Shown here one piece after another: positions 24,319 to 35,969 of a DNA stretch of 64,000 nucleotides. The DNA lies in assembly GCF_000226095.1 (NCBI RefSeq), contig NC_016475.1, forward strand, positions 2,356,001-2,420,000, read 5' to 3'. The number at the start of each line of letters is the position of its first letter. Position 1 is the stretch's first letter. Below the pieces are notes generated by a model. That model ran no database searches. It saw only the letters and a list, made by a program, of their open reading frames with translations, and was not told the origin of the DNA. The DNA comes from Thermothelomyces thermophilus ATCC 42464 (Eukaryota; Ascomycota; Sordariomycetes; Sordariales; Chaetomiaceae). The position numbers and the translations under genes were made by a program.

Positions 24319-27300
24319 TCAACCACCACCCCTAGCCCTCTTCCCTCCCCTTCCCCCCTCTCCAGGTCCTCCTCCATCTGCCCCATCCCTGGGTCTCTTG
24401 TTCCCAGCACCAGCGCCACCTCCCCCTGCAGGGTTGAACTCTCCCGCATTGGGATTCAATCCAGCATTACCGCCACCACGCCCAAAGCCACCACGCCCAC
24501 GCTGTCCCTGACCACCACGACCGGGTCCAGCCTGGTAGAGACCACCCCGCGCACCACGGCCTGCAGCCCCGCCGCGGCCAGATGGAACAGGGATGCCTCT
24601 TGGTTGCTGCTGCTGTTGCGGCTGAGCTTGCTGTTGTTGCTGCTGCTGCTCCTGCTGCTGCGGCTGCGACTGTGGCTGCGGCTGCTGCTGTTGTTGTTGG
24701 GGTTGTTGTTGTTGAGGTGGTTGTTGTTGTCCTTGCTGCTGCTGCTGCTGCTGCTTCTGTTGCTGTTGGGTTGCAGCAGGTTGCGGGAGACTGCTGCTCG
24801 GGGCAGTAGCAGGCGCGCCGAAGGGATTGTTGACGACTGGAGGTGGTATTCCGGAGGCCGGCTTTGCCGGCTGCGGAATAGCACTTGGAGGTGCTGTACC
24901 AGATCCCGCGGGCTTGGACTCGTCTTTGACGGCTGTGGCTGGCACGTTGTTAGGATACTGCAGTGATATTACCTGTAGTAGAGACGGCGAAGACATACCT
25001 GAAGCGGCCTGGCTCGGCTGGCTCGGCTGGCCCGCAGCTGCCGGCGGAGGACTGGCGGCCGCAGGATGGGCTGCGGCCGAAGCAGCAGAAAGTTGCGTGG
25101 AAGCCGGGGCCGGCGGAGGGACCGGAGGCTTCGCTTCCTTGGCAATGTTCCAGACCTCGATCACTGGCCGCTGCGGGGTGTCCTTAGCCGCCGTCTCAAC
25201 GACCGAGAGCTTCGCCTGTGCTGTCTTGTTCTGCTTGTCAAGCATATTGATCCGCAAGCTGGATTTCTTCTCGGCTAGCTCCCTCGCGTTCGCAATCTTC
25301 TGGTCATATTCGGCCTTCAGAGCCGCCTCGGCCTCCTCCTTGGCCTTCTTGACCTCAGCCGCGACCATCCTCTTCACGTTGGCCTTCACAATGCTCGAGA
25401 CCGTCGGGTTCGTGGCGACAAGATCCCGGATTTGTGCATCATTCATGGAGTTGAGATCGGCGACCGGAGTCTGCGGAGGCTGCGCCTCGGACGACGGCTT
25501 GGCAGGAGTTGAAGGAACGCCATTTCTGGGCGCTGCAGTTTGCTGTTCGGCCTTGATGATCGCCAGCTCTTGTTGCAGCCTCAGCTCGAATTCCTCCTGC
25601 ATCTTCTTCCTGTCCTCCTGGGCCTGCTTTTCCATCGCCTCTTTCGACTCTGTGAGCTTCTTGTTGAGGGCATTCTTCATCTTGTCCGACCGCTGCTTGA
25701 GGATGGCATCCGACTGCTCCTCGAGCTCCTTGGCCTTTCGTTCGAATTCAGCCGCCTTGGCTTCGGCAACCGCGATTCTCTCCTCTAAGGCCTTGCGCTC
25801 CTCAGCAGACAGGCCGGTGGCCGGCTGGGTGGGCGCAGGAGCAGCATCCGCCATGACGGCGTCGCCGGATTTTGCCGCCAAGGCCTGTTCCAGAGCGTTA
25901 TCTCGCTCCGAGATGGCGGTCGCGAGCTCCGTCTTGAGCTGCTCGACCTGAGCCTCCGCCGCGGCTTTCTGGGACGTGACAGCCTCCAGTTGCTGTCTCA
26001 AGCTGTCAAGTTCCTTGGTGAGCTCCGCGACTTCGGCCGAGTCAGCAGGCGCTGCAGTGGGCTGCTCGACCGCTGGTGCGGCCGCCGGAGCCGCTTGTTC
26101 CGCTTGTTGTGCTTGTTGCTCGAGGGCCTTGTTCTTCTCGGTCAGGCCGCGCAGCTCCTGCTTGGCCGCCTCGAGCTCCCTCTCCACATCAGCCAACCGC
26201 TGGTTGGCCGCGTCGAGGCTGCTCTGGAGCGTGTTCTTCTCGGTGTTGGCCTCGTCACGCTGCGCCTTCATATTCCTAAACCGTGTCTTGAAGTCCTCGG
26301 CGAGGCGCTCCTTGGTCGTCTTCCACTCGTTCGTCTTCGTCTCCAAGGCTTCCTCGGCGTCCTTGACCTTTTGCTGGAGAGCATCCCGCTCAGCCTCGAG
26401 GCTCGTGATGGTCTCCTTGAGCTGTTCTGCCTCCTGAGGGTCAGCCTGGCCATACTTGCTGAGGATCGATTCGATTCTCTTCTGCAAGCCTTCGCGAGCC
26501 TCCTGGAGCTGCCGGATCTCTTGCTCTTTGAAGCCCTTGTCGAGCTCAAGCTCCGAGATACGAGCCTCGAGAGGTTGGATCTTGGCCTCGAGCTCCGCAA
26601 TTTGTTCGTTTTTCTTCTCAAGCTGAGCCTGGGCGCGGTGGTTCTCATTGCGAAGCGTGACGTTGCTCTCGCGGATCAGATTGAGCTCGTTCAGCTTGTC
26701 CATGAGCTCTTTGTAGGTGAGGGAGGTCTTAGAGCTATTCGAGTGCGCTCTGCGCTCCTGGTCGAGCTTTAGGCGCGCCTCGTCAAGCTGAGACTGCGAG
26801 TACTCTAGCTGCTGTTGCAGCCTCTTAGCCTCCTGGACCTTGATGTCGTATTGCACCTCGAGAATTTCCTTCTCCCGGCGCAGGTAATTGTTCAGCTCGC
26901 GTAGGCCTTCGGTTGCTGTGTCCGCAACCGAAGGCGGCGGAGCTTCGCCTTCCGCCCGAACCCGGTTTTGCTGCAAAGCCGTAATCTGCGCGGTGACGCT
27001 GTCGAGCTGCTGGTGGAGCAGCTTGTTTTGCGCGGCGACGTCCTCACGCCGTGTCTTGAGCTCCGAGATTTCCTGTTCGAGCTGTAGCCGGCGCTCCTCC
27101 CAGGATTGCTCGCTTTGGGAGAGCGAAAGCCTCGCAGATTCCGCCTCCGCCCGCCACGCGGCAGCCTTGGTCTTGAGTTCGTTGTGCTCGGCGCGAATCT
27201 GTTGCAAAAGCTGGGCCGCTTCGGCGTGCTTGACAAGCTCTTGCTCGTATTCCTGCTGGGCTTTGGTGGCGATCTCGGCCTGTGCGCGGAGGTCTTGCTG

Positions 27301-30300
27301 GTGGAAACGTGCAGCCTCCTTGTAGCGCTCTTCTTCGTCCTTGAGGCGAGCGATCTCGCTATTGAGCATCCTCTCCTTCTCTTCATATTTCCTGGCGATG
27401 TCGCCCTGCGAATCCCGCAGCCTGTTGAGCTCGTTATTCGAGTTGGAGAGTCCGATGGTGAGTGCCTCAATGCGTTGTTGCAGCTCGTTGGCTGCGTTCG
27501 CCTTGGCCTCGAGGGCCGCATCCATCTCTGCGCGGTACTGTTCGTGGGTCTCGTTGAGGCTTGTAAGTTCTTCCTCCATATCCTTGCTGAGCTGCTTGAA
27601 CTGCTCAGCCTGCTGCTTCGCATTGTCGAGCTGGACGTTGAGCAGGTCCAAGCTGTTCTTGAGTTCCTGGACCTCATTTTCCAATTCTTCGATACGCGCC
27701 TGCGACTCGCTGTCGGCGGTGGATCGTTCGTTGATCGCTCCGGGCCTCGGTGTGGGCAGAGGCCGGAGGCGTTCGGCGCGTTCTTGAGCATTTCGGAGCT
27801 CAATCTCCAGCTCCCCGACGCGGGCCTGGAGATGATCGCGAGTCGTCTTGATCTGCACGTTCTCCTCCTTGATCTGGCCGATCATGGCGGTCAGTTCGTC
27901 GATCCTCTTCTGGAACTGCTGAGCGTCGAATTCCTTCCGCAGCTGGATCTTCTTGCTCTCCTCGACCTCCTCGGACAGCTTCCGCTTCGTGGTACCGAGC
28001 TCACTGGTCAGGGAGTCAACCTGCGCCTGGAGCCTGCGCCTTGTCTCAGATTCCGAGAGCTCACGCTCATTGAGGATCGACTGCTGGTTCGCGAGCAGAG
28101 TATTCAGCCTGGCCTTCTCCTGCGCCAGACTCTCGTTGTCTTGGCTGAGCCGCTCCTGGATTGTCTTCCACAGCGTCTTCTCAGCACGGAGGTTCGCGGT
28201 CTCGCTCCGCAAGCTCTCGACTAGACCGCGAGCCTCGACAAGATCCTCGGCGACTTGCTGAGTGCGGATGTCTTGCTTGGCCGCGGCTTCGGAGAGGGAT
28301 TGGTTCCGTTTCTGTAGCTCCTGCTTCTCGTTCTGCAGGGCCTTGAAGTTCGACTCGAGCATATTGTATCGCTCCGTCGAGAGGGTGAGCTGGCTAGAGA
28401 GCCGTGAAACCTCACTCTGGAGGGCGCTCTTCTCGACCGAAAGCTTCTCGATCTGGTCCTTCATGGCGTTCCGGTCTGCGGCTTGGTCGTTGCGATAAGA
28501 ATCAAAATGCGCCTGTAACTCCCTCAGGGCCACGGCCAAGTTCGCCTCCTCGGCTTGGGAAGGCTGCTCGATACTAGCGAGCACCTCGCGCTGGCCGCCT
28601 TCGCGGGGAAGGCCGAGGGCTTGCTGAATCTCGGAAGCCGTTGCTTTCTGCTGGAGCATGCGCCGGAACATGTCGCGTTCCGTCATGTAGCTCTTCATGC
28701 GCACCGTGATAGACTGAACCTCGTCTTGCAGTGCCGAGACCGTGCTGCGAAGTTCCTGTACCTCCTCGTGATCCTGGGCCGCTTGCTGTTTGGCGGCCAG
28801 AGCCTCCTCGTTCTCCATCTTGGTGGCAAGCTCGCGCGTGAGCTTCAGCAGCTCCTCGTTCTTCTGCTGCAGCTCGTAGATGTCCTTGAAGACCGTGAAC
28901 CTCTCGGTGATGAAGCGATGAGTGTCGGACATGTCGTCCAGCGCGTTCTCGGCAACCTCGCCGCGTTGGAGGCGCTCAAATTGAGCCACCTCCTCTTCTG
29001 TGAGCTGGTCCATGCCCTTCTCCCGAGCATGGATGTTGAAAATCAGGACGTGGATCTGCGTGCTGAGGTCGCGAAGCTGTGCTTGCAGGATCTTGACTTC
29101 AGCCTGCGCCGCGGCAGCAGCACCCTCGGCTTTCCGCGCGGCCTTGACGGCAGCGTCTCGCTGCTCGTAGGACTGCTCGGCGAGTTCCGACATGTGAGCG
29201 GATTCGAGCCGGAGCCTTTCGTTCTCGGCAACCATTTCCTGATACTCGGGCATCTTGGCCTCCCACAGGCTGACGGCGTCGTCGAGCTCCTCCTGGAGCT
29301 TCTGACTCCGACGTTGCTCGCCAGCGAGTTGGGCCTTGACCCTGAGAAGCTCCTCCAGGGTCTCAGTGGCACGATAGGATGCTTTACCGCGGATCGACGC
29401 CGGGGTGCCGAACGGGGAGGACGGGCGGCCCTGTAAGGAGCCATTGGCCCGTGGGGTTTGCGGCGCCGAACCGGGGACGCCGCTGTTAGAGTCGGCGATG
29501 GCTCTGAGACGGTCCGCTTCGGACTGGATCTCCTGGAGCTGCTGCTCTGTCTGGGCGTGATCCTCCCTCTCCTTCTCCAGCTCGCGGCGGACGCGCCGGA
29601 TCTCTTCTGCGCAGTCGTCCTTGACCTGTTCTAGCCGAAGCTCCACCTCCTTGAGGCGGTTGCGGTGGGTTTGTGATTGCTGGTCCTTCAGCTCCACCAA
29701 GCGCCTGGACGACTCCAACTCCTGCCTGAAGCTCTCCTCGGCTCGGGCGGCAGATTCCTGCAGCTGTTGCACCTTTGTCAGGGCCTCTTCCGCCTTCGCC
29801 TGCGCCTCCTCCAGCCGCTTCCGCAGTTGCTGCTCGGTCCGGGTTAGGGATTCGATGTTGGAGAGGGCCTCCTCATTTTGTCGTTGAAGTTCCGCAATTC
29901 GGGCACCCTTCTCTTTCCGGATCTTGAGGCACTCGGCCGTCTTTGTCTTGAGCTCGTTGTCAAACCAGTCGTTGTTCTTTTTGGCGAGCTCGAGCTCCTG
30001 CTTGAGAGATTCCTCGCGGTACTTGGCCGAGTTCGCCGCCGTCTGGGCGGTCTGGACGGACTGATTCAGCGCCGTGATTTCCTGGTTGAGCTTCAGGATC
30101 TTCTGGTGTTGCTTCTGGAGCTCCTCGGCGAGGCCGGCGTTGGCCGTCGTCTTTGAGTCGACGATCGCCAATGTTTCGCGGTTCGAGGTCTCGAGAGAGG
30201 CGATGCGCGCCCGTAGGGTCTCGATCTCCGACAGAGACGTTGTCCCCGAGGACCTGAGGGCCTCAAGCTCGTTCTCCAGTGAGCGACGGGCGGATTCTGA

Positions 30301-30644
30301 GCCGAGGGCATGTCAGCCGGCATTCTTTGGTGGGAGACGATCGCGGCACACGCGGGCTTACCTTCGCTCTGGAGCTTCTGCCGCACCTCCTCCACCTCCT
30401 TCAGGGCTTTGTCGGTCGTCGCCTTGAATTGCTCGCATCGCGACTCTGCACCTCTGTACGCGGCTTCGAGCTCGACGCTGAGTTGAAATTTTTCCTGCTC
30501 GAGGTCGCGGAGCTTGATGACGATGGCGCCGAGGACCTTTGCGACCAGGTCCGCTGTCGGGGCAGTCACGATCGTGTTAAGGTCGGACTCTGGCACGCCG
30601 CCCTGCGTCGAGAGGTAGGCGAGGTCCACGTCGGCCGCCGCCAT
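24319..30644 (-). CDS. MLP1: Mlp1/Tpr-like nuclear basket nucleoporin
   Basis: A filament protein of the nuclear pore basket. Exon 1 is 30362-30644 and the main exon runs from 30296 to 24319; together they give up to 2086 residues. The first intron (30297-30361) joins LQS to ESARRSLENEL. Nearly the first 1,650 residues are heptad-rich coiled coil with high Glu/Gln/Lys/Leu content. An Ala/Pro/Gln-rich region with poly-Gln tracts follows (about 24600-24780), and the end is rich in Gly and Arg with RGG-type motifs and a basic KRPRDG/GGKRARGGG tail. Length and order match Mlp1/Tpr, which tether mRNP export, SUMO protease and checkpoint factors. A 66-nt stop-free segment, 24933-24998, looks like a second intron (GTATGT donor, CTAAC branch, ACAG acceptor); if removed the protein has 2064 residues. 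The start is the ATG at 30644, giving MAAADVDLAYL. Confidence 0.9.
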
Positions 30645-31480
30645 CGTGTGTCGCGATCCGGATTTCTCAGTGCATGTGCACGTAGGGGCACTGGTGAACC
30701 TGTCGACGACGTTCGGGTCGTACTTGATGGATGAAAAGCTAAAGTGACTCCTGGTTCTGGTTGGATCGCGTGGTTGAGGTTTTCCTTTGAAGGTTGAGAA
30801 AGGAAAGAGATCCCAAACTGGGACCGTTTCTTTGGTTGAACTGTTTTCGGCAGGGAAGGTTGAGCTTGCGCGCGGCTGCCAATCAGCACAGCAACGACTT
30901 TTGTGGGGCCGTGACACACAAAGACAGCTGAGCGCTGCAGTGAGAGCTCAGCCAGGCGTTGGTTGGTCTGTGCGCACCCGCCCTGTTTGTTTGCTTGAAG
31001 GAGCCTATGTGAATTGGCTCGATGGACTCTCTTCTCATTCTCCTGTTGTTCGGATACTAGCACATTGGTCTATTATGAGGTCTTCCAGATGTTTTACTGT
31101 ACTTTATCAGCCTTGCTTTTTACAGACAAATAAATTTTTTTTCAAAAAAATCAAAGTCTCAACCTTGCTCCTTCAAGTTAAAGGCGACCAATTTACACCA
31201 AGAAGCTTACAAGTTTCTTCCCGCACTCGCTTACCATACCATACAGTACGTACATCTTCATTACTCCCATATGCGCAGCATTCCAAGGGGCGACCACCAA
31301 GAAAGCAACATAAGCAGGTTTCTGAGCTTCAGCATCAACGAGACCCTCACCTCTCGCTCCCCTTTTGCCTTAAAAGAAGAAAAAGAGAAAAGAATAATCA
31401 ATAAATTCCCTGGTTTCTTTGACATCCATCAGGATGCCAAGCCAAACAAATCAACGTTTCGACTGTCAGTCTGGGCATCA
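30645..31480. promoter_or_regulatory. MLP1-like upstream region
   Basis: About 0.8 kb between the tail of the degenerate modular gene and the start of the Mlp1-like gene, both on the minus strand. It must hold the promoter of the latter. The part from 31060 to 31420 is clearly richer in A/T. I see no ORF of note. Confidence 0.5.
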
Positions 31481-33317
31481 TCACCTCTGCTCCATCCCAC
31501 CCGCCCGATGACCCGCGTCCATCTCATGCAAGTCCGGAACTGGCCCCGCCCGCCATGATGCCTCTGGTCGTGGCTGCTGCTGCTGCTGCTGCTGTCCATA
31601 CAACCCGGGGAGTGGTGTTCCTGCGTTATATGATTGATACCCGGGTTGCATCCGCTGGGGATGGGGAGATTGGGCGGGCGAGGGAACTTGATGTAGCAAG
31701 TAGCGATGCTGCTGCTGCTGTTGTTGCTGCATGTGAAGACGATTGCTGCGGTGGGAAGTTGTACTGGCCAGCCAACTCCGGCCGGTTCGGGTTGGCGGAG
31801 TCACCTTTGCCTCGGCAGCGCTGCAGTAGTGGTTGAACACATCGGCCCGGATTGTCGGTCACCCGAATCAGGAGCAGACTCCGAAATCTGGCGCCGGGGG
31901 GGGGGGGGGGGAGGATGGCACTTACAGCAACGGCGGACGAGATATCTTCAGTGGCAGTCAAAGAGCAGTGCCACTCGACCGACGAGGTGACCAGCTTCAA
32001 GACGTCGCCGGTCATGCCCTCCTTGAGGCACACACACGAAGCGAGAGCCTGAGGGCCGCCGGGACACAGATCGTACGGTTGCTACAAGCGGCCGTCAGTG
32101 GCCGTGGCTTGGATGCGGGGCGCGAGAACGCCTGGATACCGCGTCTCGTCGTGGGTCTCGTTCGGGGATCGGTTGCAAAGAACTTACAACCTGAACGGCA
32201 TAGCTCAGACCTGACGCTGCGCACGGAGCGAGGGAGCTATAGTCCGGAAGATCCGTGATATAGGATGACACTGGTTCTCCCGTCAGCGACGAGCGAGGGT
32301 GCCCAACAGCGCTATACCGGTTGACGTACTGTCGCCCGGCGGGGTGGGGGGCGGTGGACGGCACCGGAAACTTTGGTAGTGGCGTCGTTCATAGCACAGT
32401 AGGCGGCAAACATGGCCTGGGCGGACGAGACATCGGCCATGTGCCCCGCGCACCAAGATTTGGCCGGGTTGATCAACTGGCTGACCACGAACGAGTTCTG
32501 GTTCTTCTTGCAGGCGCAGCTGGCCAGCGCGGGGGCCTCGGTTGGGCAGCGTGCCCAAGATCGGGGAACTTCGTGGTTAGTGGAGTTGTATGTTGCATAT
32601 TCTGCCGCGAGGTCCGAGCAAGCAGCTTACCATGGTACCTTTTTTTTTTTTTTTTTTTTTTTTCCACCGTCAGTATAACTCACCCGCTGGCGGTTGCGGT
32701 CACCAGATTTCAGGGATTTGATGAAGACTTAGCCGACTGCATATTCAAGGGCGCTCTGCGCACACGGCGCCAGGTACTCAAATTCGGGAATATCGGTGAT
32801 GTAGGCACTGACTGCAGTCGGAGTTGAGAATGAGAGTGTCTTTGCTCGGGTTGCAATAGGCGTTGAGAACCTGCAGGACAGGTCAGTCCAGTCCGGCTTG
32901 CCACTCGGTTCTCTGAGAACTATTGCCCATACGCTCTGGGCCGATGCTTGGCCCTCGCTGGCCGTTGAACCGCACTCGTAGCTGACCGAGACACCGAGAT
33001 CCCGGACGAGATTGGCGAAGTTGTTGCTCTTGGTGCAGACACACGACTGGAGTGTCGACACGGCCTCGGGGCACGCGTCGTAAGTCAGCGACTGGATGTT
33101 ATAGCCCACGGCCTCCTGCGTACATGATGCCTGAGAGCGTTTATGGGGTTAGCCTGCCGTCGTGCGGGAGCAAGAGGATATCTGGGATGGAGAGTTGCTC
33201 TACCGGGGCGGAAAACGCAGGCATGTCCGTCACATACGCATACTCGATCGAGGCTGCCGTCGTTCTAACGATGGCAAGGGCCAACATGGTAGCCGCCGAG
33301 AGGCGCGGTCGAGCCAT
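31481..33317 (-). pseudogene. degenerate modular Cys-rich secreted protein gene
   Basis: A start at 33317 gives a signal peptide (MARPRLSAATMLALAIV). Then come at least three modules of the form YITDxPxxxxLAPCAxxxLxYAV ... CPxxxxxLASCxCxK ... C ... SSAQxxxAAYC, starting near 33230, 32790 and 32250. Exons 33204-33317 and 32933-33130 join cleanly. A module-3 exon at 31926-32081 also has good borders. Elsewhere the gene does not hold together. The AYC-to-next-module linkers shift frame by one base near 32840 and near 32380. Module 2 has GCTAAG where a GTAAGT donor is expected, and a T23 run sits in that intron. No acceptor precedes VFNHYC near 31845. The tail (QPGYQSYNAGTPLP, poly-Gln, AGPVPDLHEMDAG) resembles the cytoplasmic tail of fungal surface proteins, but no membrane span remains. 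I recognise the architecture but not a named function. Clustered assembly errors are the alternative. Confidence 0.55.
32641..32663. repeat. poly(T) run
   Basis: About 23 consecutive T on the plus strand, inside what should be the second-module intron of the degenerate minus-strand gene. Confidence 0.8.
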
Positions 33318-34320
33318 TGTTGGTGTCGAGAAAGGTCGACGCAGGTAACACAAGTGTGTGGCAGGCTCAACGGGAGACTAAACGACGAAGGGACGGCACT
33401 AGGAGCTGGCGTCGTCCCCGAAAGGCGACGGTGCCTTTGCTCGCTTTACGCAGGTTTACGGAGTCCAAGAGGAACTCGACCCTGAGAGAAGGCAGAGAAA
33501 GTTGAGCAGAGACGGCAGCAAGACAGGGTCGCCACGGCTCGAGCATCCACAGGCGCGGTCGGCCCTGGCAAGCCGCCGCCATGGGATAGGACTGCGATGT
33601 CCTTCCAGAAGAGGCATGGGAAAGTCAAGGCTTGCTCGGAAACTGAGGGACAGAAACTGCGATGTTTTCCTTGCCCTTGGCGTTGTGTTAACCCCCTCCT
33701 CCTTCTTTGGAAACCGTGATGCCGTGTGAATCCTGGCCAGCTGAACATCGATGGCCCTTGACTCGCAGCGGTGCCAAGAAGGTTAGTTACATCGGCGAAT
33801 GGCGTGAGAGGACTTCTGTAAGCCACGCTCATGGGTAGAAATGAAGGAGACCTGAGGATAGTCTGGATTTCTCATTTTAAAGTCGAGCCAAAGGAGACGG
33901 AGGGCACTGACAATGGAGATGGAAGTGGGTTCCTTCTTAGGACGTGTCATAATTATTTTTTTGGTTCTGCGATCCCTGGAGAGTTCAAACACCAATGCGA
34001 AGCTCCCATCACTTTAGGTTATCCCGTTGAAAAAAAGGGACCCTATCGAGGAGAGATGCCAAATGCCGGTAAACGCCGCGGCACATCTCGTTGCCCCTGA
34101 CATCTCCCACCCGGATGTCAGCCACGGCCAAACTCGAAGCCGGGGAACTATCTTTGGCTACGGAGCACAGCATTTTCGAGAGGTCCCAGAAACTAAGACT
34201 TGCCAGGATGTCAGCCTCGACCGCAACGATCTTTCAAAGGGACACCGACAAACAAACCGGCAACACCGGAACAACTACTGAGACTACCCTATGTCAGGAC
34301 TGTGTAACTTGCCTAGACCA
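33318..34320. other. intergenic region upstream of the modular gene
   Basis: One kilobase between the start of the modular gene and the stop of the DOPA-dioxygenase-like gene. It should contain the promoter of the former and the 3' UTR of the latter. No supported ORF or RNA gene seen. Confidence 0.5.
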
Positions 34321-35301
34321 TCAGGACGATGGAGCAGGAGTCACTGTGCTTGTCGTCGTCGTCGTCGTCGACGACGCCGCCGCCGCCGCCGATCCCGCAG
34401 CCTCAGTAACACCGGCCCCGGCAGCCGGCCCCGGCTTCCCCAGGTTCCGAAACCGGGCGACGTCCAGGGGCAGGCGCTCGCCCATCCAGATGGCGCGCTG
34501 GGTGTGGTTGCGCAGCTCGCGCTCGGCCAGGGGCAGCTCGGCGCCGCCGTCGGCCTCGGTGGTGTTGGGGTGGACGAGGACGGAGAGGGGCCCGCGCCAG
34601 ATGGCCAGCCAGGGGATGAAGGCGCCGAACTGGGCGGGCGAGAGCAGGTTCACCTCAAACATGGCGACCGGGTGCGGGCCGATGGGCCGGTCCCAGAAGG
34701 TGTAGATGCGCAGCTCGGGAAACTCGCGGCGGATGCGCTCCCAGAGCTGGCGGGCGTATTGGGTCTCTGCGAGTCATAGTCTTTTGTTTTAGTCGCTCCT
34801 TCTGTTTTTTTTTTCCTCTTTTATTTCACTTTTTTTTCACGCTTCATTTCTTCCTCATATATCTCTGCGGGGAGGATTGGAGAGTGAGAACAGCTAGAGA
34901 GGTGTGGTTGTTCTCCAGGGTGAGCGCTTAGATAGGTGGGTGACTTACGCTCCGGGTTGTTTTGGAAGTAATAGACGTGAACGTCGCTACAGTCTGTCAG
35001 CCAACCGGCACGTAAAGATGAGGCGGAGATTCGAAATGTCTCTCAAGGTACGGTCCGTAGGTATGTTGGACGGACACGGAGGAATATGGCACGGCACTAG
35101 CTCAAGGTGCCGCCGCACTTACAATCCTCCCCTCCGCCCGTTGTCCAGCGGGTCGGGGAACCTCTCGTACGCGCTGCTGAGCACACCCGTCTGCGGATTC
35201 CGGTAACTCTTGCCGTCCTCGGCCCGCTCCTCGGGAAGAGGCGGGGCATCTTCGTAGCCCGCCAAGGGGGAGGGGTAGGTGTAGTTGAATATGTCGGCCA
35301 T
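34321..35301 (-). CDS. DOPA 4,5-dioxygenase-like protein
   Basis: Three exons on the minus strand (35301-35123, 34986-34949, 34766-34321) give 220 residues, close to the usual family size. The DOPA-dioxygenase fold is shown by FDVHVYYF at 60-67, FWDRPIGPHPVAMFEV at 96-111, SVLVHPNT at 134-141 and NHTQRAIWMG at 159-168. His63, His104, His138 and His160 are the candidate metal and substrate ligands. Family members, such as the Amanita betalain enzyme, cleave the ring of L-DOPA or related catechols using iron; most ascomycete members have no proven substrate. No signal peptide is seen, so it is probably cytosolic. The last 40 residues are low-complexity Ala/Ser/Thr. It lies about 670 bp downstream of the terpene synthase in the same orientation, so a joint role is possible but unproven. 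Confidence 0.88.
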
Positions 35302-35969
35302 TGATTGATTGGTTTTTTGGTTTAGAGAATCGCAGCTGAGGAGGGGGGACCTTGGGTGTCCAACTTTGATCTGTTGAACTGTCGATGCGGACGGAAGTTT
35401 TCTGCGGTGATGTATGTAGTTTGTACGTACATACATACAACACGGGGCCGGATTTGTGAGACGCAGCGGGTTCCACAGTTGATAGAGGAGCACGATCCAA
35501 GTGGCCTGACGCCTTTTCGGCGCGGGTGCCCCGCACTGAGACAACATTGGCCGGACTTGACGTGATCCGGCCACGGGACGGTCCGCCCCCGGAGGTAGAG
35601 GCGATCGACATCACATCCAATCCCAACCGGGCTCCGCTTGGATTCATTCCTTCCGACCAGGAGCATCGCATTGCCGCAACTCCTCAACAGACCCACATGA
35701 TGTTGCTTAGTAGCGCGGCGCACATGCAATTCTTCAACGAGGTGGCCATGCCCTCGATCGACCCACCACAATCATGCTGTACGAGTTCCTGCGAGAAGGA
35801 TGTGGGCCTTTTGGCCGTCCGGTTTCAGGTCGTGCCAGCCGGAGCCATGGACACCGGAGCGCGCCGAGAAGCCGAGTCTCGGAACAAGTGGAGAGATGTG
35901 GCGGAATCGGGTTGTGTTATGCCTGTGCTACCACTGGGGGATTCTCAAGGATTCTCGGCCTTGCATTCG
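35302..35969. promoter_or_regulatory. terpene synthase-DOPA dioxygenase intergenic region
   Basis: About 670 bases between two minus-strand genes, holding the 3' flank of the terpene synthase and the promoter of the dioxygenase-like gene. A GTAC/TACATACA element lies at about 35410-35440. A frame open at 35526-35990 has no family features. Confidence 0.45.

Noticed and set aside
27106-28224. 372-codon plus-strand frame inside the Mlp1-like gene
   Set aside because: Leu-rich antisense of Glu/Gln-rich coiled-coil codons. No independent start context or family match.
34091-34779. Plus-strand frames opposite the DOPA-dioxygenase-like gene
   Set aside because: The minus strand gives a spliced, family-matching protein; the plus-strand frames are its shadows.
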